From: Pseudomonas laurylsulfativorans
GTDB lineage: Bacteria > Pseudomonadota > Gammaproteobacteria > Pseudomonadales > Pseudomonadaceae
Length of the DNA: 64,000 nucleotides
Direction of reading: 5' to 3'
NCBI RefSeq assembly: GCF_002906155.1
Contig: NZ_MUJK01000005.1
Location: forward strand, 434,001-498,000
How positions within the stretch are numbered: position 1 is the first letter of the stretch; every line of letters starts with the position of its first letter. The notes under the pieces were generated by a model. It saw nothing but the letters and a program-made list of their open reading frames with translations. It had not been told where the DNA came from and ran no database searches. Made by a program: the position numbers and the translations under genes. Below are positions 34,515 to 43,822 of the stretch, one piece after another.

Positions 34515-35072
34515 ATGCCACGCTGCTTTTGGTGTTCCGAAGATCCGCTGTACATGGCTTATCACGATCAGGAGTGGGGCACGCCGCTACGCGATGCGCA
34601 GGGATTATTCGAGTTGCTTTTGCTCGAAGGGTTCCAGGCCGGGCTTTCCTGGATCACCGTGCTGCGCAAGCGCGAGCATTATCGTCAGGTGATGTTTGGT
34701 TTTGATGTCCAGCGCGTGGCGCAGATGAGCGATGCCGAAATCGACGAGTTGATGCTTGATCCCGGCATCATTCGCAACCGCCTCAAGCTCAACGCGGCCC
34801 GGCGCAATGCCCAGGCCTGGCTGGCGCTGGAGGACCCGGTGGCGTTTCTCTGGTCGTTCATCGGTGGCAAGCCTGTGATCAATCATTTCAAGGATCGCAG
34901 TGAAGTGCCGGCCGTCACGCCGATTGCCGTCGAGATGAGCAAAGGCCTTAAAAAAGCCGGTTTCACCTTCGTCGGACCGACCATTTGCTACGCGCTGATG
35001 CAGGCCTCGGGCATGGTCATGGATCACACCCGTGATTGCGACCGCTACGCGCAGCTGGCGAACGGCGGTTAG
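34515..35072 (+). CDS. tag: DNA-3-methyladenine glycosylase I
   Basis: The ATG at 34515 has GGAG 5 bases upstream and yields MPRCFWCSEDPLY, the standard Tag start; the longer frame upstream is not needed. At 185 residues it matches the family. Zinc ligands Cys4 and His17 are present, with His and Cys in MDHTRDC near the end, and Glu38 in the substrate pocket (EGFQAGLSW). It excises 3-methyladenine from DNA. It is divergent from glyQ over 81 bp and followed by the htrB-type gene after 40 bp. Confidence 0.95.
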   Translation: MPRCFWCSEDPLYMAYHDQEWGTPLRDAQGLFELLLLEGFQAGLSWITVLRKREHYRQVMFGFDVQRVAQMSDAEIDELMLDPGIIRNRLKLNAARRNAQAWLALEDPVAFLWSFIGGKPVINHFKDRSEVPAVTPIAVEMSKGLKKAGFTFVGPTICYALMQASGMVMDHTRDCDRYAQLANGG

Positions 35073-35112
35073 AATGGCCGACTCGCGCACAGCACAAGAT
35101 CAGGAGTGACCT

Positions 35113-36000
35113 GTGGATAAGTTGAAAGGCGCCTTGCTGGTAGGCGCTCTGCGGCTGTTTGCCCTGCTTCCGTGGCGGGCCGTGCAGGCCGTGGGCTCGG
35201 CGATTGGCTGGGTCATGTGGAAAACCCCGAACCGTTCTCGTGACGTGGTACGGATCAATCTGTCCAAGTGCTTTCCGGACATGGACCCCGCCGAGCGTGA
35301 GCGCCTGGTGGGCCAAAGCCTGAAGGACATCGGCAAGTCCCTGACCGAAAGTGCCTGCGCCTGGATCTGGCCGGCACAGCGCTCCATTGATCTGGTGCGC
35401 GAGGTGGAAGGCCTCGAGGTGTTGAAGGATGCCCTCGCCTCCGGCAAAGGCGTGGTCGGCATCACCAGCCACCTGGGCAACTGGGAAGTGCTCAACCACT
35501 TCTATTGCAGCCAGTGCAAACCGATCATTTTCTATCGTCCGCCGAAGTTGAAGGCGGTGGATGAATTGCTGCAAAAACAACGAGTGCAGTTGGGTAACAA
35601 GGTCGCCGCCTCCACCAAGGAAGGCATCCTGAGTGTCATCAAGGAAGTGCGCAAAGGTGGTGCAGTGGGCATCCCCGCTGACCCGGAACCGGCCGAATCC
35701 GCCGGGATCTTCGTGCCCTTCTTCGCCACCCAGGCACTGACCAGCAAGTTCGTACCGAACATGCTCGCGGGTGGCAAAGCGGTCGGCGTGTTCCTGCATG
35801 CCCTGCGCCTGCCGGACGGCTCAGGCTACAAAGTGATACTTGAGGCCGCGCCAGAGGCCATGTACAGCACCGACACAGCGGAATCCTGTGCAGCCATGAG
35901 TAAAGTGGTCGAGCGTTATGTCGGAGCGTACCCGAGCCAGTACATGTGGAGCATGAAGCGCTTCAAGAAGCGTCCACCGGGTGAAGAACGTTGGTATTGA
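35113..36000 (+). CDS. htrB: Lipid A lauroyl-type acyltransferase (LpxL/HtrB family)
   Basis: The start is a GTG with CAGGAG upstream. The 295-residue protein has an N-terminal membrane anchor (about 5-35) and the HX4E active site SHLGNWE with His120 and Glu125. It would add a secondary acyl chain to lipid A at the inner membrane. The neighbouring plsC and gmhB genes are also envelope enzymes, although on the other strand. Exact chain preference cannot be read from sequence. Confidence 0.9.
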   Translation: MDKLKGALLVGALRLFALLPWRAVQAVGSAIGWVMWKTPNRSRDVVRINLSKCFPDMDPAERERLVGQSLKDIGKSLTESACAWIWPAQRSIDLVREVEGLEVLKDALASGKGVVGITSHLGNWEVLNHFYCSQCKPIIFYRPPKLKAVDELLQKQRVQLGNKVAASTKEGILSVIKEVRKGGAVGIPADPEPAESAGIFVPFFATQALTSKFVPNMLAGGKAVGVFLHALRLPDGSGYKVILEAAPEAMYSTDTAESCAAMSKVVERYVGAYPSQYMWSMKRFKKRPPGEERWY

Positions 36001-36072
36001 GTCGATTGGCATGATCTGTGGATAACCTTGAATTCGAGGTTATCCACAACTGTTCACTCAAGGGCGCAGAAG

Positions 36073-36312
36073 ATGTCCGAACACCGCAAATCATTTCGCA
36101 TCAAGATCAGTCACGAAAGCTTTGGCGAATGCCTGGGCCAGACGCGCAACCTGTCGACCACCGGCGTCTACGTCAAGCATCCGCAACTGTCGGTGCTGCC
36201 ACGGGGCGCGGTGGTCTATGGGCAGGTGCAAGACTTACCCACAGGTGCGCCGCGGGTACGCATGGAAGTGGTGCTGGTGGATGCCGAGGGCATCGGTTTG
36301 CGCTATCTCTGA
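36073..36312 (+). CDS. PilZ-domain protein
   Basis: The ATG at 36073 gives a 79-residue protein that is a PilZ domain alone. The c-di-GMP contacts RKSFR (5-9) and NLSTTG (26-31) are both present, so it should bind the second messenger. An in-frame ATG at 36028 is upstream in the frame but has no support. Stand-alone PilZ proteins link c-di-GMP to motility or exopolysaccharide. It ends one base before the convergent TPR gene ends. Confidence 0.9.
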   Translation: MSEHRKSFRIKISHESFGECLGQTRNLSTTGVYVKHPQLSVLPRGAVVYGQVQDLPTGAPRVRMEVVLVDAEGIGLRYL

Positions 36313-36627
36313 TCAGTGCGCCTGACGCTCAAGTTTCTTCAGGAACACCGTCATTTCCTTCTCTGCCTGCTTGTCGCCATGGCCGCGAGCCGCTTCCAGG
36401 CCTTGTTCCCAGGCCTGCCTCGCCGCTGCAAAGTCCGCCAGCGCCAGATGGGCCTTGCCCAGTAGTTTCCACGCCGCCGAATACTTCGGATCGAATTCGA
36501 CGCAACGTTGAAAATGTTCCGCCGCCTTGGCGTTCTCCCCAAGATCCAGATAACCCTTGCCCAGGCCGAAGCGCAGCAAGGAGTTATCCACACCCTTGGC
36601 GAGCATTTTTTCCAGGGATTCGATCAT
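36313..36627 (-). CDS. Small TPR protein (104 aa)
   Basis: A 104-residue protein built from two to three tetratricopeptide repeats (LRFGLGKGYLDLGENAKAAEHF, spread in repeats of 34). It has no signal peptide. The position next to trkA and PilZ is conserved in Pseudomonas, as far as I recall, but the function is not known. It is convergent with the PilZ gene and separated from trkA by a REP pair. Confidence 0.85.
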   Translation of the reverse strand: MIESLEKMLAKGVDNSLLRFGLGKGYLDLGENAKAAEHFQRCVEFDPKYSAAWKLLGKAHLALADFAAARQAWEQGLEAARGHGDKQAEKEMTVFLKKLERQAH

Positions 36628-36684
36628 CAGTGGATTCCTTTTCTGCGGGTATCAGGGGATGTTTTTTTCGCCTTTGACGCCGCC

Positions 36685-36749
36685 ATCGCTGGCAAGCCAG
36701 CTCCTACAGGTCATGCGCGTGCCTCTGTAGGAGCTGGCTTGCCAGCGAT
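36685..36749. repeat. REP palindromic pair, perfect 25-bp arms
   Basis: A 25-base arm (ATCGCTGGCAAGCC...) at 36685-36709 is the exact reverse complement of the arm at 36725-36749, with a 15-nt loop. GTAGGAGC-class REP pair between the TPR gene and trkA. Confidence 0.9.
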
Positions 36750-36779
36750 AGGGCCAATGCAGGCACTGAAAAACCCGGA

Positions 36780-38156
36780 TCAGAAGAAGCTCAACCCCAC
36801 ATGGAACAGCTTCTCTACATCGCGAATATGCTTTTTATCCACAAGGAACAGAATCACATGGTCGCCCGCTTCGATCACGGTGTCGTCGTGGGCGATGATC
36901 ACTTCTTCGTCGCGGATGATCGCACCGATGGTGGTGCCGGGCGGCAGGCCGATGTTCTCGATGGCCTTGCCGATCACCTTGCTCGATTTCGCATCGCCAT
37001 GGGCAATCGCCTCGATGGCTTCCGCCGCACCCCGGCGCAGTGAGTGCACGCTGACGATGTCACCACGGCGTACGTGAGCCAGCAAGGTGCCGATGGTCGC
37101 CAGTTGCGGGCTGATGGCGATGTCGATGTCACCGCCCTGGATCAGGTCGACATAGGCTGGGTTGTTGATAATGGTCATCACCTTCTTCGCACCCAGGCGC
37201 TTGGCCAGCAGCGACGACATGATGTTGGCTTCGTCGTCGTTGGTCAGGGCGAGGAACAGATCTGCGTCGGCGATGTTCTCCTCCATCAGCAGGTCGCGGT
37301 CCGAAGCACTGCCCTGCAACACCACCGTGCTGTCCAGTGTGTCGGAGAGATGACGGCAGCGTGCCGGGTTCATCTCGATGATTTTCACCTGATAACGGCT
37401 TTCGATGGCCTCGGCCAGACGCTCGCCAATCTGCCCGCCACCGGCGATGACAATGCGTTTATAGGTTTCGTCGAGACGGCGCATTTCGCTCATGACCGCG
37501 CGAATGTTCGCTTTGGCGGCGATGAAAAACACCTCGTCGTCGGCCTCGATCACGGTGTCGCCCTGGGGCAGGATCGGCCTGTCACGACGGAAAATTGCCG
37601 CGACGCGGGTTTCCACGTTCGGCATGTGTTCACGTAACTGCCGCAGTTGCTGACCCACCAGCGGTCCGCCGTAGTAGGCCCGCACCGCCACCAGTTGCGC
37701 CTTGCCTTCGGCGAAGTCGATCACCTGCAAGGCGCCGGGATGCTGGATCAGGCGCTTGATGTAGTTGGTCACCACTTGTTCCGGGCTGATCAGCACGTCC
37801 ACCGGAATCGCTTCGTTCTGGAACAACTGCTCTTCGCGGGTCAGGTACGCCGCTTCGCGCACCCGGGCGATCTTGGTCGGGGTGTGGAACAGTGTGTGGG
37901 CGACCTGGCAGGCGACCATGTTGGTTTCATCGCTGTTGGTCACCGCGACCAGCATGTCGGCGTCATCGGCCCCGGCCTGGCGCAGCACGGTCGGGAACGA
38001 ACCGCGACCTTGAACGGTGCGGATGTCCAGGCGGTCGCCAAGGTCGCGCAGGCGTTCGCCATCGGTATCGACTACGGTGATGTCGTTGGCTTCGCTGGCC
38101 AGGTGTTCAGCCAGCGAGCCGCCAACCTGCCCTGCACCGAGGATGATGATTTTCAT
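36780..38156 (-). CDS. trkA: Trk system potassium uptake protein TrkA
   Basis: A 458-residue protein with two Rossmann (RCK-N) domains, GAGQVGGSL at the N-terminus and AGGGQIGERL at about 232, each followed by an RCK-C module. TrkA is the cytoplasmic NAD-binding regulator of the TrkH/TrkG potassium channel. It is the last gene of the def-fmt-rsmB-trkA run on the minus strand, 22 bp after rsmB. Full length. Confidence 0.97.
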   Translation of the reverse strand: MKIIILGAGQVGGSLAEHLASEANDITVVDTDGERLRDLGDRLDIRTVQGRGSFPTVLRQAGADDADMLVAVTNSDETNMVACQVAHTLFHTPTKIARVREAAYLTREEQLFQNEAIPVDVLISPEQVVTNYIKRLIQHPGALQVIDFAEGKAQLVAVRAYYGGPLVGQQLRQLREHMPNVETRVAAIFRRDRPILPQGDTVIEADDEVFFIAAKANIRAVMSEMRRLDETYKRIVIAGGGQIGERLAEAIESRYQVKIIEMNPARCRHLSDTLDSTVVLQGSASDRDLLMEENIADADLFLALTNDDEANIMSSLLAKRLGAKKVMTIINNPAYVDLIQGGDIDIAISPQLATIGTLLAHVRRGDIVSVHSLRRGAAEAIEAIAHGDAKSSKVIGKAIENIGLPPGTTIGAIIRDEEVIIAHDDTVIEAGDHVILFLVDKKHIRDVEKLFHVGLSFF

Positions 38157-38178
38157 CCAGTCACTCCATTGAATCCAT

Positions 38179-39489
38179 TTAACCGCGCGCGGCGGCGATC
38201 TTGATCAGCTTGGCGTAATAGAACCCGTCGTGGCCACCTTCCTGGGCCAGCAACTGGCGCCCATGGAGCTGCTTGATGCCGGCCGCCGTGGCAAGGTCCA
38301 GTTCACGGGCGCCCGGCGTGCGGGCAAGGAAGGCTGCGATGACTTCGGTGTTCTCGGTCGGCAGCGTGGAACAGGTGGCGTACAACAGAATGCCGCCCAC
38401 CTCCAATGTGTTCCACATGGCGTCGAGCAACTCGCCTTGCAGCACAGCCAGCGCGGCGATGTCGTCGGGCTGGCGGGTCAGCTTGATGTCCGGGTGACGA
38501 CGAATCACGCCGGTAGCCGAGCATGGCGCGTCCAGCAGGATGCGCTGGAACGGCTTGCCGTCCCACCATGCCTGAGTGTCGCGGCCGTCGGCGGCGATCA
38601 GTTCGGCGCTGAGTTTCAGGCGTTCGAGGTTTTCCCGCACCCGCACCAGGCGCTTGGCTTCCAGGTCCACCGCTACCACGCCGGCCAGTTTTGGCTCGGC
38701 CTCGAGAATGTGGCAGGTCTTGCCGCCCGGTGCGCAGCAGGCGTCCAGCACCCGTTGGCCCGGTGCCAGATCCAGCAGATCAGCGGCCAGTTGCGCGGCT
38801 TCGTCTTGCACGCTGATCCAGCCTTCGACGAAACCCGGCAGGCTGCGCACATCGGTGGCCGCTTCGAGCACGATGCCGTCGCGGCTGTAGACACACGGTG
38901 TGGCGGCAATACCGGCATCAGTCAGCAAACCGAGGTAGGCATCGCGGGTGTGATGGCGACGGTTGACCCGCAGGATCATTGGCGGATGAGCGTTGTTGGC
39001 GGCGCAGATGGCTTCCCATTGCTCTGGCCAGAACGCCTTCAGGGATTTTTGCAGCCAGCGTGGGTGAGCGGTGCGCACCACCGGATCACGTTCCAGCTCG
39101 GCGAAAATCGTTTCGCTTTCGCGCTGAGCATTACGCAACACAGCGTTGAGCAACGCCTTGGCCCAGGGCTTTTTCAGCTTGTCGGCGCAACCGACGGTTT
39201 CACCGATGGCGGCATGGGCCGGGACGCGGGTATAGAGCAACTGATAGAGACCGACCAGCAACAGCGCCTCGACATCGGCGTCGGCGGCCTTGAATGGTTT
39301 CTGCAACAGCTTGGCGGCCAGTGCCGACAAGCGTGGCTGCCAGCGGGCGGTGCCGAACGCCAGGTCTTGGGTGAAACCGCGATCACGGTCCTCGACCTTG
39401 TCCAGTTGCGTTGGCAGCGAACTGTTGAGCGAGGCTTTTCCGCTCAGGACAGCGGCGAGTGCCTTGGCGGCGGCCAGACGCGGATTCAT
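38179..39489 (-). CDS. rsmB: 16S rRNA (cytosine-967-C5)-methyltransferase
   Basis: The protein has 436 residues. An N-terminal NusB-like RNA-binding domain (to about 140) is followed by a SAM-binding Rossmann domain with DAPCSATG and the second cysteine in YATCSTLPTEN, the two catalytic Cys motifs of m5C methyltransferases. It methylates C967 of 16S rRNA. Its start overlaps the fmt stop by 4 bp. Also called Sun or Fmu. Confidence 0.96.
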   Translation of the reverse strand: MNPRLAAAKALAAVLSGKASLNSSLPTQLDKVEDRDRGFTQDLAFGTARWQPRLSALAAKLLQKPFKAADADVEALLLVGLYQLLYTRVPAHAAIGETVGCADKLKKPWAKALLNAVLRNAQRESETIFAELERDPVVRTAHPRWLQKSLKAFWPEQWEAICAANNAHPPMILRVNRRHHTRDAYLGLLTDAGIAATPCVYSRDGIVLEAATDVRSLPGFVEGWISVQDEAAQLAADLLDLAPGQRVLDACCAPGGKTCHILEAEPKLAGVVAVDLEAKRLVRVRENLERLKLSAELIAADGRDTQAWWDGKPFQRILLDAPCSATGVIRRHPDIKLTRQPDDIAALAVLQGELLDAMWNTLEVGGILLYATCSTLPTENTEVIAAFLARTPGARELDLATAAGIKQLHGRQLLAQEGGHDGFYYAKLIKIAAARG

Positions 39490-40445
39490 TGAGCGTCCGC
39501 CGCTTGACCGAGGACAGTGCCGGTGGCGAATTTCTCACGGCGGCTGTTGAACAGATCGCTGAAGTTCAGCGCCTTGCCGCCGGGCAATTGCAGACGAGTC
39601 AGGCACAAGGCCTGCTTGCCACATGCGACGATCAAACCGTCCTTGCTAGCGCCAAGGATTTCCCCCGGAGCGCCTTTGCCTTCGGCAAGATGCGCGGCCA
39701 GCACTTTCAGGGCTTCGCCATTCAAGGTGCTGTGGGTGATCGGCCATGGGTTGAAGGCACGGACCAGACGCTCCAGCTCAACCGCCGGGCGGCTCCAGTC
39801 GATGCGTGCTTCGTCCTTGTTCAGTTTGTGCGCGTAGGTGGCCAGGCTGTCGTCCTGCACTTCGCCTTCCAGGGTCCCGGCAGCGAGGCCAGCAATCGCC
39901 TGGACCACGGCCGGTGGGCCCATTTCGGCCAGTCGATCGTGCAGGCTGCCGCCGGTGTCTGCGGCGCTGATCGGCGTGGTGACTTTCAGCAGCATCGGCC
40001 CGGTATCGAGACCGGCTTCCATGCGCATCACGGTCACGCCACTTTCGGCGTCCCCCGCTTCCACGGCGCGCTGGATCGGCGCCGCACCACGCCAGCGCGG
40101 CAGCAGCGAGGCGTGGCTGTTGATGCAACCCAGGCGCGGAATATCCAGCACCACTTGTGGCAGGATCAGGCCATAGGCGACCACCACCATCAAGTCCGGT
40201 TTCAGTGCAGCCAATTCCGCTTGCGCGTCTTCGTTGCGCAAGGTGGGCGGTTGCAGCACCGGGATGTTGTTTTCCAGAGCTAGCTGCTTGACCGGGCTCG
40301 GCATTAGTTTTTGCCCGCGGCCGGCCGGACGATCCGGTTGGGTGTAGACCGCGACGATCTCGTAAGGGCTGCTCAGCAGGGCCTTGAGGTGTTCGGCGGC
40401 GAATTCCGGGGTGCCGGCAAAGACAATGCGCAATGGCTCAGTCAT
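39486..40445 (-). CDS. fmt: Methionyl-tRNA formyltransferase
   Basis: A 319-residue protein. The N-terminus MTEPLRIVFAGTPEFAAEHL and the segment SLLPRWRGAAPIQRAV carry the formyl-donor binding and catalytic residues, and the C-terminal OB-like domain binds tRNA. It formylates initiator Met-tRNA. It lies between def and rsmB; a hairpin with a T-rich tail separates it from def. Confidence 0.97.
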   Translation of the reverse strand: MTEPLRIVFAGTPEFAAEHLKALLSSPYEIVAVYTQPDRPAGRGQKLMPSPVKQLALENNIPVLQPPTLRNEDAQAELAALKPDLMVVVAYGLILPQVVLDIPRLGCINSHASLLPRWRGAAPIQRAVEAGDAESGVTVMRMEAGLDTGPMLLKVTTPISAADTGGSLHDRLAEMGPPAVVQAIAGLAAGTLEGEVQDDSLATYAHKLNKDEARIDWSRPAVELERLVRAFNPWPITHSTLNGEALKVLAAHLAEGKGAPGEILGASKDGLIVACGKQALCLTRLQLPGGKALNFSDLFNSRREKFATGTVLGQAADAQ

Positions 40446-40467
40446 GGGTGACGTCTCTTGAAAAGAA

Positions 40468-40491
40468 AAAGGCTTGCCGCAGCAAGCCTTT
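40468..40491 (-). terminator. Terminator-like hairpin between def and fmt
   Basis: AAAGGCTTGC and GCAAGCCTTT form a 10-bp stem with a 4-nt loop. Read on the minus strand, TTTTTCTTTTC follows the stem, so it could stop or attenuate transcription from def into fmt. Confidence 0.6.
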
Positions 40492-40502
40492 GAAGATGGG
40501 CA

Positions 40503-41009
40503 TCAGGCGTTCTGGCGATGAAGCTTTTCCAGTTTCTTCTTGATGCGATCGCGTTTGAGCGTCGACAGGTAATCGACGAACAATTTGCCGTTGAGGTGGT
40601 CGCATTCGTGCTGGATGCACACCGCGAGCAAATCTTCGGCGATCAGTTCGTATGGCTTGCCGTCGCGGTCCAGCGCCTTGACCTTGACCCGTTGCGGGCG
40701 ATCGACGTTTTCGTAGAAGCCCGGCACCGACAGGCAGCCTTCCTGATACTGGCCCATGTCGTCGGTCAGCGGTTCGAGCTCGGGGTTGATGAACACTCGA
40801 GGCTCGGTGCGGTCTTCGGAGAGGTCCATCACGACGATACGTTTGTGCACGTTGACCTGGGTAGCGGCGAGGCCGATGCCAGGCGCTTCATACATTGTTT
40901 CAAACATGTCGTCGACCAACTGACGCACTTCGTCGTCCACTACGGCCACTGGCTTGGCGATAGTGCGCAGACGCGGATCAGGGAATTCGAGGATGTTTAA
41001 AATGGCCAT
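40503..41009 (-). CDS. def: Peptide deformylase
   Basis: The ATG at 41009 gives 168 residues (MAILNILEFPDPRLR), the usual start; the longer upstream frame is not needed. The three metal/active-site motifs are present: GIGLAATQV, EGCLSVPG and QHECDHLNG. It removes the formyl group from new proteins. It is divergent from the gene at 41197. Confidence 0.97.
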   Translation of the reverse strand: MAILNILEFPDPRLRTIAKPVAVVDDEVRQLVDDMFETMYEAPGIGLAATQVNVHKRIVVMDLSEDRTEPRVFINPELEPLTDDMGQYQEGCLSVPGFYENVDRPQRVKVKALDRDGKPYELIAEDLLAVCIQHECDHLNGKLFVDYLSTLKRDRIKKKLEKLHRQNA

Positions 41010-41196
41010 AAGCTTGATTAGTGCACGTGTGAAGTAAGGTCGGGTCGATGGCCTGGCGGCTCCGAAGAAATGCAGGCTACCGTTGTAAAACGTAGCTCCC
41101 TTCTGTTGACAAGCAAGTTTTGACAAGCAAGCCGGGAGCGAGCCACCGAGGGCTCTGGCGTTTCACGCGAACGCACATAATAAAGGGATTCACCGC

Positions 41197-42021
41197 ATGA
41201 GGAAATCACTACTCGCCCTGCCGCTCCTGGTCTCGGCCGGTCTGGCGTACGGGCAAGTGCCACTTCGGGAAGATATTCCCACCATAAAGCTGTCGCCTCA
41301 GGTGCGCAGCAGCCCGGTGACCGAGGCTATCCCCAGCATCGCGCTGAAATCGATCAACAGCTTTCTGCTGAGCAACCGCATCGTCGACAAGGCCGACGAT
41401 TTCGACAAAGCGCCCTACATCGTCGCCGGCGATGCCGAGCGCGTACTCAGCGGCGCAGGGGACCGCATCTTCGCCCGCGGCCATTTCGATCCGGCGCAAC
41501 CGGTATATGGCATCTTCCGCCAGGGCAAGGTCTACACCGATCCGCAGAGCAAGGAAATCCTGGGCGTCAACGCCGACGACATCGGCGGCGGCGAGGTCGT
41601 GGCGATCGAAGGTGACGTCGCCACGCTGGAGTTGCAACGTACGACCCAGGAAGTCCGCCTCGGCGATCGCCTGTTCAGTGGCGAAGAGCGCTCGATCAAC
41701 TCGACCTTCACACCCAGCGCACCGAGCCACGAAATCAGCGGGTTGATCATCGATGTGCCGCGCGGGGTCACGCAGATTGGCGCACTGGACGTGGTTACGC
41801 TGAACAAGGGGCAGCGCGATGGCCTGGCCGAAGGCAATCTGCTGGCGGTGATGAAAACCGGCGAAACCGTGCGCGACCGGATCACCGGTCAGCCGTTGAA
41901 AATTCCCGATGAACGCGCTGGTCTGCTGATGGTTTTCCGTACCTACGACAAACTCAGTTACGGGCTGGTGCTCAGCGCTTCGCGCTCTCTGTCGGTCATG
42001 GACAAGGTGCGCAATCCGTAA
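41197..42021 (+). CDS. Exported protein of the def-dprA interval, lacking LysM
   Basis: A 274-residue protein with a signal peptide (MRKSLLALPLLVSAGLAYG). After cleavage it enters a region beginning REDIPTIKLSPQVRS and ends SVMDKVRNP. The gene in this place in Pseudomonas usually, as I recall, encodes a LysM protein of about 340 residues whose LysM module immediately follows the signal peptide. Here no LysM sequence is visible, so about 65 residues seem to be absent while the frame stays open. The protein would still reach the envelope but may no longer bind peptidoglycan. Confidence 0.85.
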   Translation: MRKSLLALPLLVSAGLAYGQVPLREDIPTIKLSPQVRSSPVTEAIPSIALKSINSFLLSNRIVDKADDFDKAPYIVAGDAERVLSGAGDRIFARGHFDPAQPVYGIFRQGKVYTDPQSKEILGVNADDIGGGEVVAIEGDVATLELQRTTQEVRLGDRLFSGEERSINSTFTPSAPSHEISGLIIDVPRGVTQIGALDVVTLNKGQRDGLAEGNLLAVMKTGETVRDRITGQPLKIPDERAGLLMVFRTYDKLSYGLVLSASRSLSVMDKVRNP

Positions 42022-42102
42022 GTTTGCTTCACAAGTTACCAACAGAGTTATCCACAGCTTATTCCCGTTTGTACGGGTGCTCATAACGATCAAGGATGAT
42101 CC

Positions 42103-43209
42103 ATGTCACTGTCTGTCGTTACACCGGTTTCCCCTGCGGAACTGGAAGCCCGTTTGCGTTTGCATCGTCTACCTGAGCTCGGCCCGGCACGGTTCAAGAA
42201 GCTGCTTGAAGCCTTTGGCTCGGCGTCCAAAGCGATCAGCGCACCGGCGAGTGCCTGGCGTTCACTGGGTTTACCTCTGGCGTGTACGGAGGCTAGACGC
42301 AGCACTGAAATCCGTGATGGCGCCGCCCACGCATTGGCTTGGCTAGAGCGTCCGGCCCAGCATTTACTGATGTGGGACCAGCCTGACTACCCGGCGCTGC
42401 TGGCGCAAATCAGCGATGCACCACCGCTGTTATTTGTTGCCGGCAATCCGGGCATTCTGGAAAAGCCGCAGTTGGCGATGGTTGGCAGTCGTCGCGCATC
42501 GCGCCCGGGCATGGACACCGCTGCCGCGTTTTCCCGCAGCCTGGCCGGTGCCGGTTTTGTCATCACCAGCGGTCTGGCCCTGGGCATCGACGCTGCCGCA
42601 CATCAGGCCGCCCTGGACGTTGGTGGGCAAACGGTCGGTGTACTTGGCACGGGGCTCGAGAAGTTTTATCCACAGCGCAATCGGCGCCTCGCGGACGCGA
42701 TGATTGCCTCGGGCAGTGCCGTGCTATCGGAGTTCCCGTTGGATGCAGGCCCAAGCGCCAGCAACTTCCCTCGACGCAACCGGATCATCAGTGGATTGTC
42801 GCTCGGGGTGCTGGTGGTCGAAGCCAGTGTCGCCAGCGGTTCACTGATCACCGCGAGGCTGGCGGCGGAACAGGGGCGCGAGGTATTTGCGATGCCTGGG
42901 TCGATCCATCATCCCGGCGCCCGCGGCTGCCATCAATTGATCCGTGACGGCGCGGTGCTGGTGGAAACCATCGAGCATATCCTCGAAGCCTTGCGCGGCT
43001 GGCAACGACTGCCGTTATCCACAGAATCCTATGCCCCTGAAACGACTCACCCCCTGTTGAAGTTGCTGCATGCCGCGCCTCTGACCAGTGAAGCGCTGGC
43101 CAACGCAAGCGGCTGGGCCTTGCCGAAAGTACTGGCGGCGTTGACGGAACTGGAAATGGACGGTCGCGCCGTTTGCGAAAGCGGGCGCTGGTTTGCACGG
43201 GTGAGCTAG
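42103..43209 (+). CDS. dprA: DNA-processing protein DprA
   Basis: The ATG at 42103 follows AGGATG. The 368-residue protein has a SAM-like N-terminal region, the Rossmann-like DprA core (MVGSRRASRPG, SGLALGIDAAAH, GTGLEKFYP, FPRRNRIISGL) and a winged-helix C-terminus. DprA loads RecA on incoming single-stranded DNA during transformation. Full length. Confidence 0.96.
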   Translation: MSLSVVTPVSPAELEARLRLHRLPELGPARFKKLLEAFGSASKAISAPASAWRSLGLPLACTEARRSTEIRDGAAHALAWLERPAQHLLMWDQPDYPALLAQISDAPPLLFVAGNPGILEKPQLAMVGSRRASRPGMDTAAAFSRSLAGAGFVITSGLALGIDAAAHQAALDVGGQTVGVLGTGLEKFYPQRNRRLADAMIASGSAVLSEFPLDAGPSASNFPRRNRIISGLSLGVLVVEASVASGSLITARLAAEQGREVFAMPGSIHHPGARGCHQLIRDGAVLVETIEHILEALRGWQRLPLSTESYAPETTHPLLKLLHAAPLTSEALANASGWALPKVLAALTELEMDGRAVCESGRWFARVS

Positions 43210-43263
43210 GTTTTATGAACAAGATCGGTAAACTGCGCAGAGCCTTATTCTGGAGAGTTTTTC

Positions 43264-43821
43264 ATGGTCAACAGTTGGCGTGTGCAACAAGCCGCGCAAG
43301 CAATTCGCGCCGGGGCGGTGATTGCCTACCCAACCGAAGCAGTCTGGGGCCTGGGTTGCGACCCGTGGGACGAGGAAGCGGTGGAGCGTCTGCTGCTGAT
43401 CAAGGGCCGGTCTGTGGATAAAGGGCTGATCCTGGTCGCCGACAACATCCGTCAGTTCGATTTCCTCTTCGAAGACTTCCCCGAGTTGTGGATGGACCGC
43501 ATGGCCAGCACCTGGCCGGGGCCGAACACCTGGCTGGTGCCGCACCAGAACCTGTTGCCTGAGTGGATTACCGGGGTGCATGAGACGGTGGCGCTGCGGG
43601 TCAGCGATCACCCTCAAGTGCGGGACTTGTGCGCACTGGTCGGACCGCTGGTGTCGACGTCGGCCAACCCGCAGGGACGCCCGGCGGCGCGTACGCGGAT
43701 TCGCGTCGAGCAGTATTTCCGTGGGCAGGTCGATCTGGTGCTCGGCGGGATGTTGGGCGGACGCAAGAACCCGAGCGTGATTCGCGATCTGGCGACCGGC
43801 ACGGTTGTGCGCCCGGACTAA
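43264..43821 (+). CDS. tsaC: Threonylcarbamoyl-AMP synthase
   Basis: A 185-residue YrdC/TsaC-type protein. It has the typical YPTEAVWGLGCDP and LVSTSANPQG segments, which bind the threonylcarbamoyl adenylate. It makes the precursor for t6A37 in tRNAs reading ANN codons. It lies 54 bp after dprA on the same strand, with its own purine-rich leader. Length as expected. Confidence 0.95.
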   Translation: MVNSWRVQQAAQAIRAGAVIAYPTEAVWGLGCDPWDEEAVERLLLIKGRSVDKGLILVADNIRQFDFLFEDFPELWMDRMASTWPGPNTWLVPHQNLLPEWITGVHETVALRVSDHPQVRDLCALVGPLVSTSANPQGRPAARTRIRVEQYFRGQVDLVLGGMLGGRKNPSVIRDLATGTVVRPD

Positions 43822-43822
43822 T

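Noticed and set aside
38230..39492. A 420-codon plus-strand frame opposite rsmB
   Set aside because: Antisense shadow of rsmB, which has clear catalytic motifs on the minus strand.
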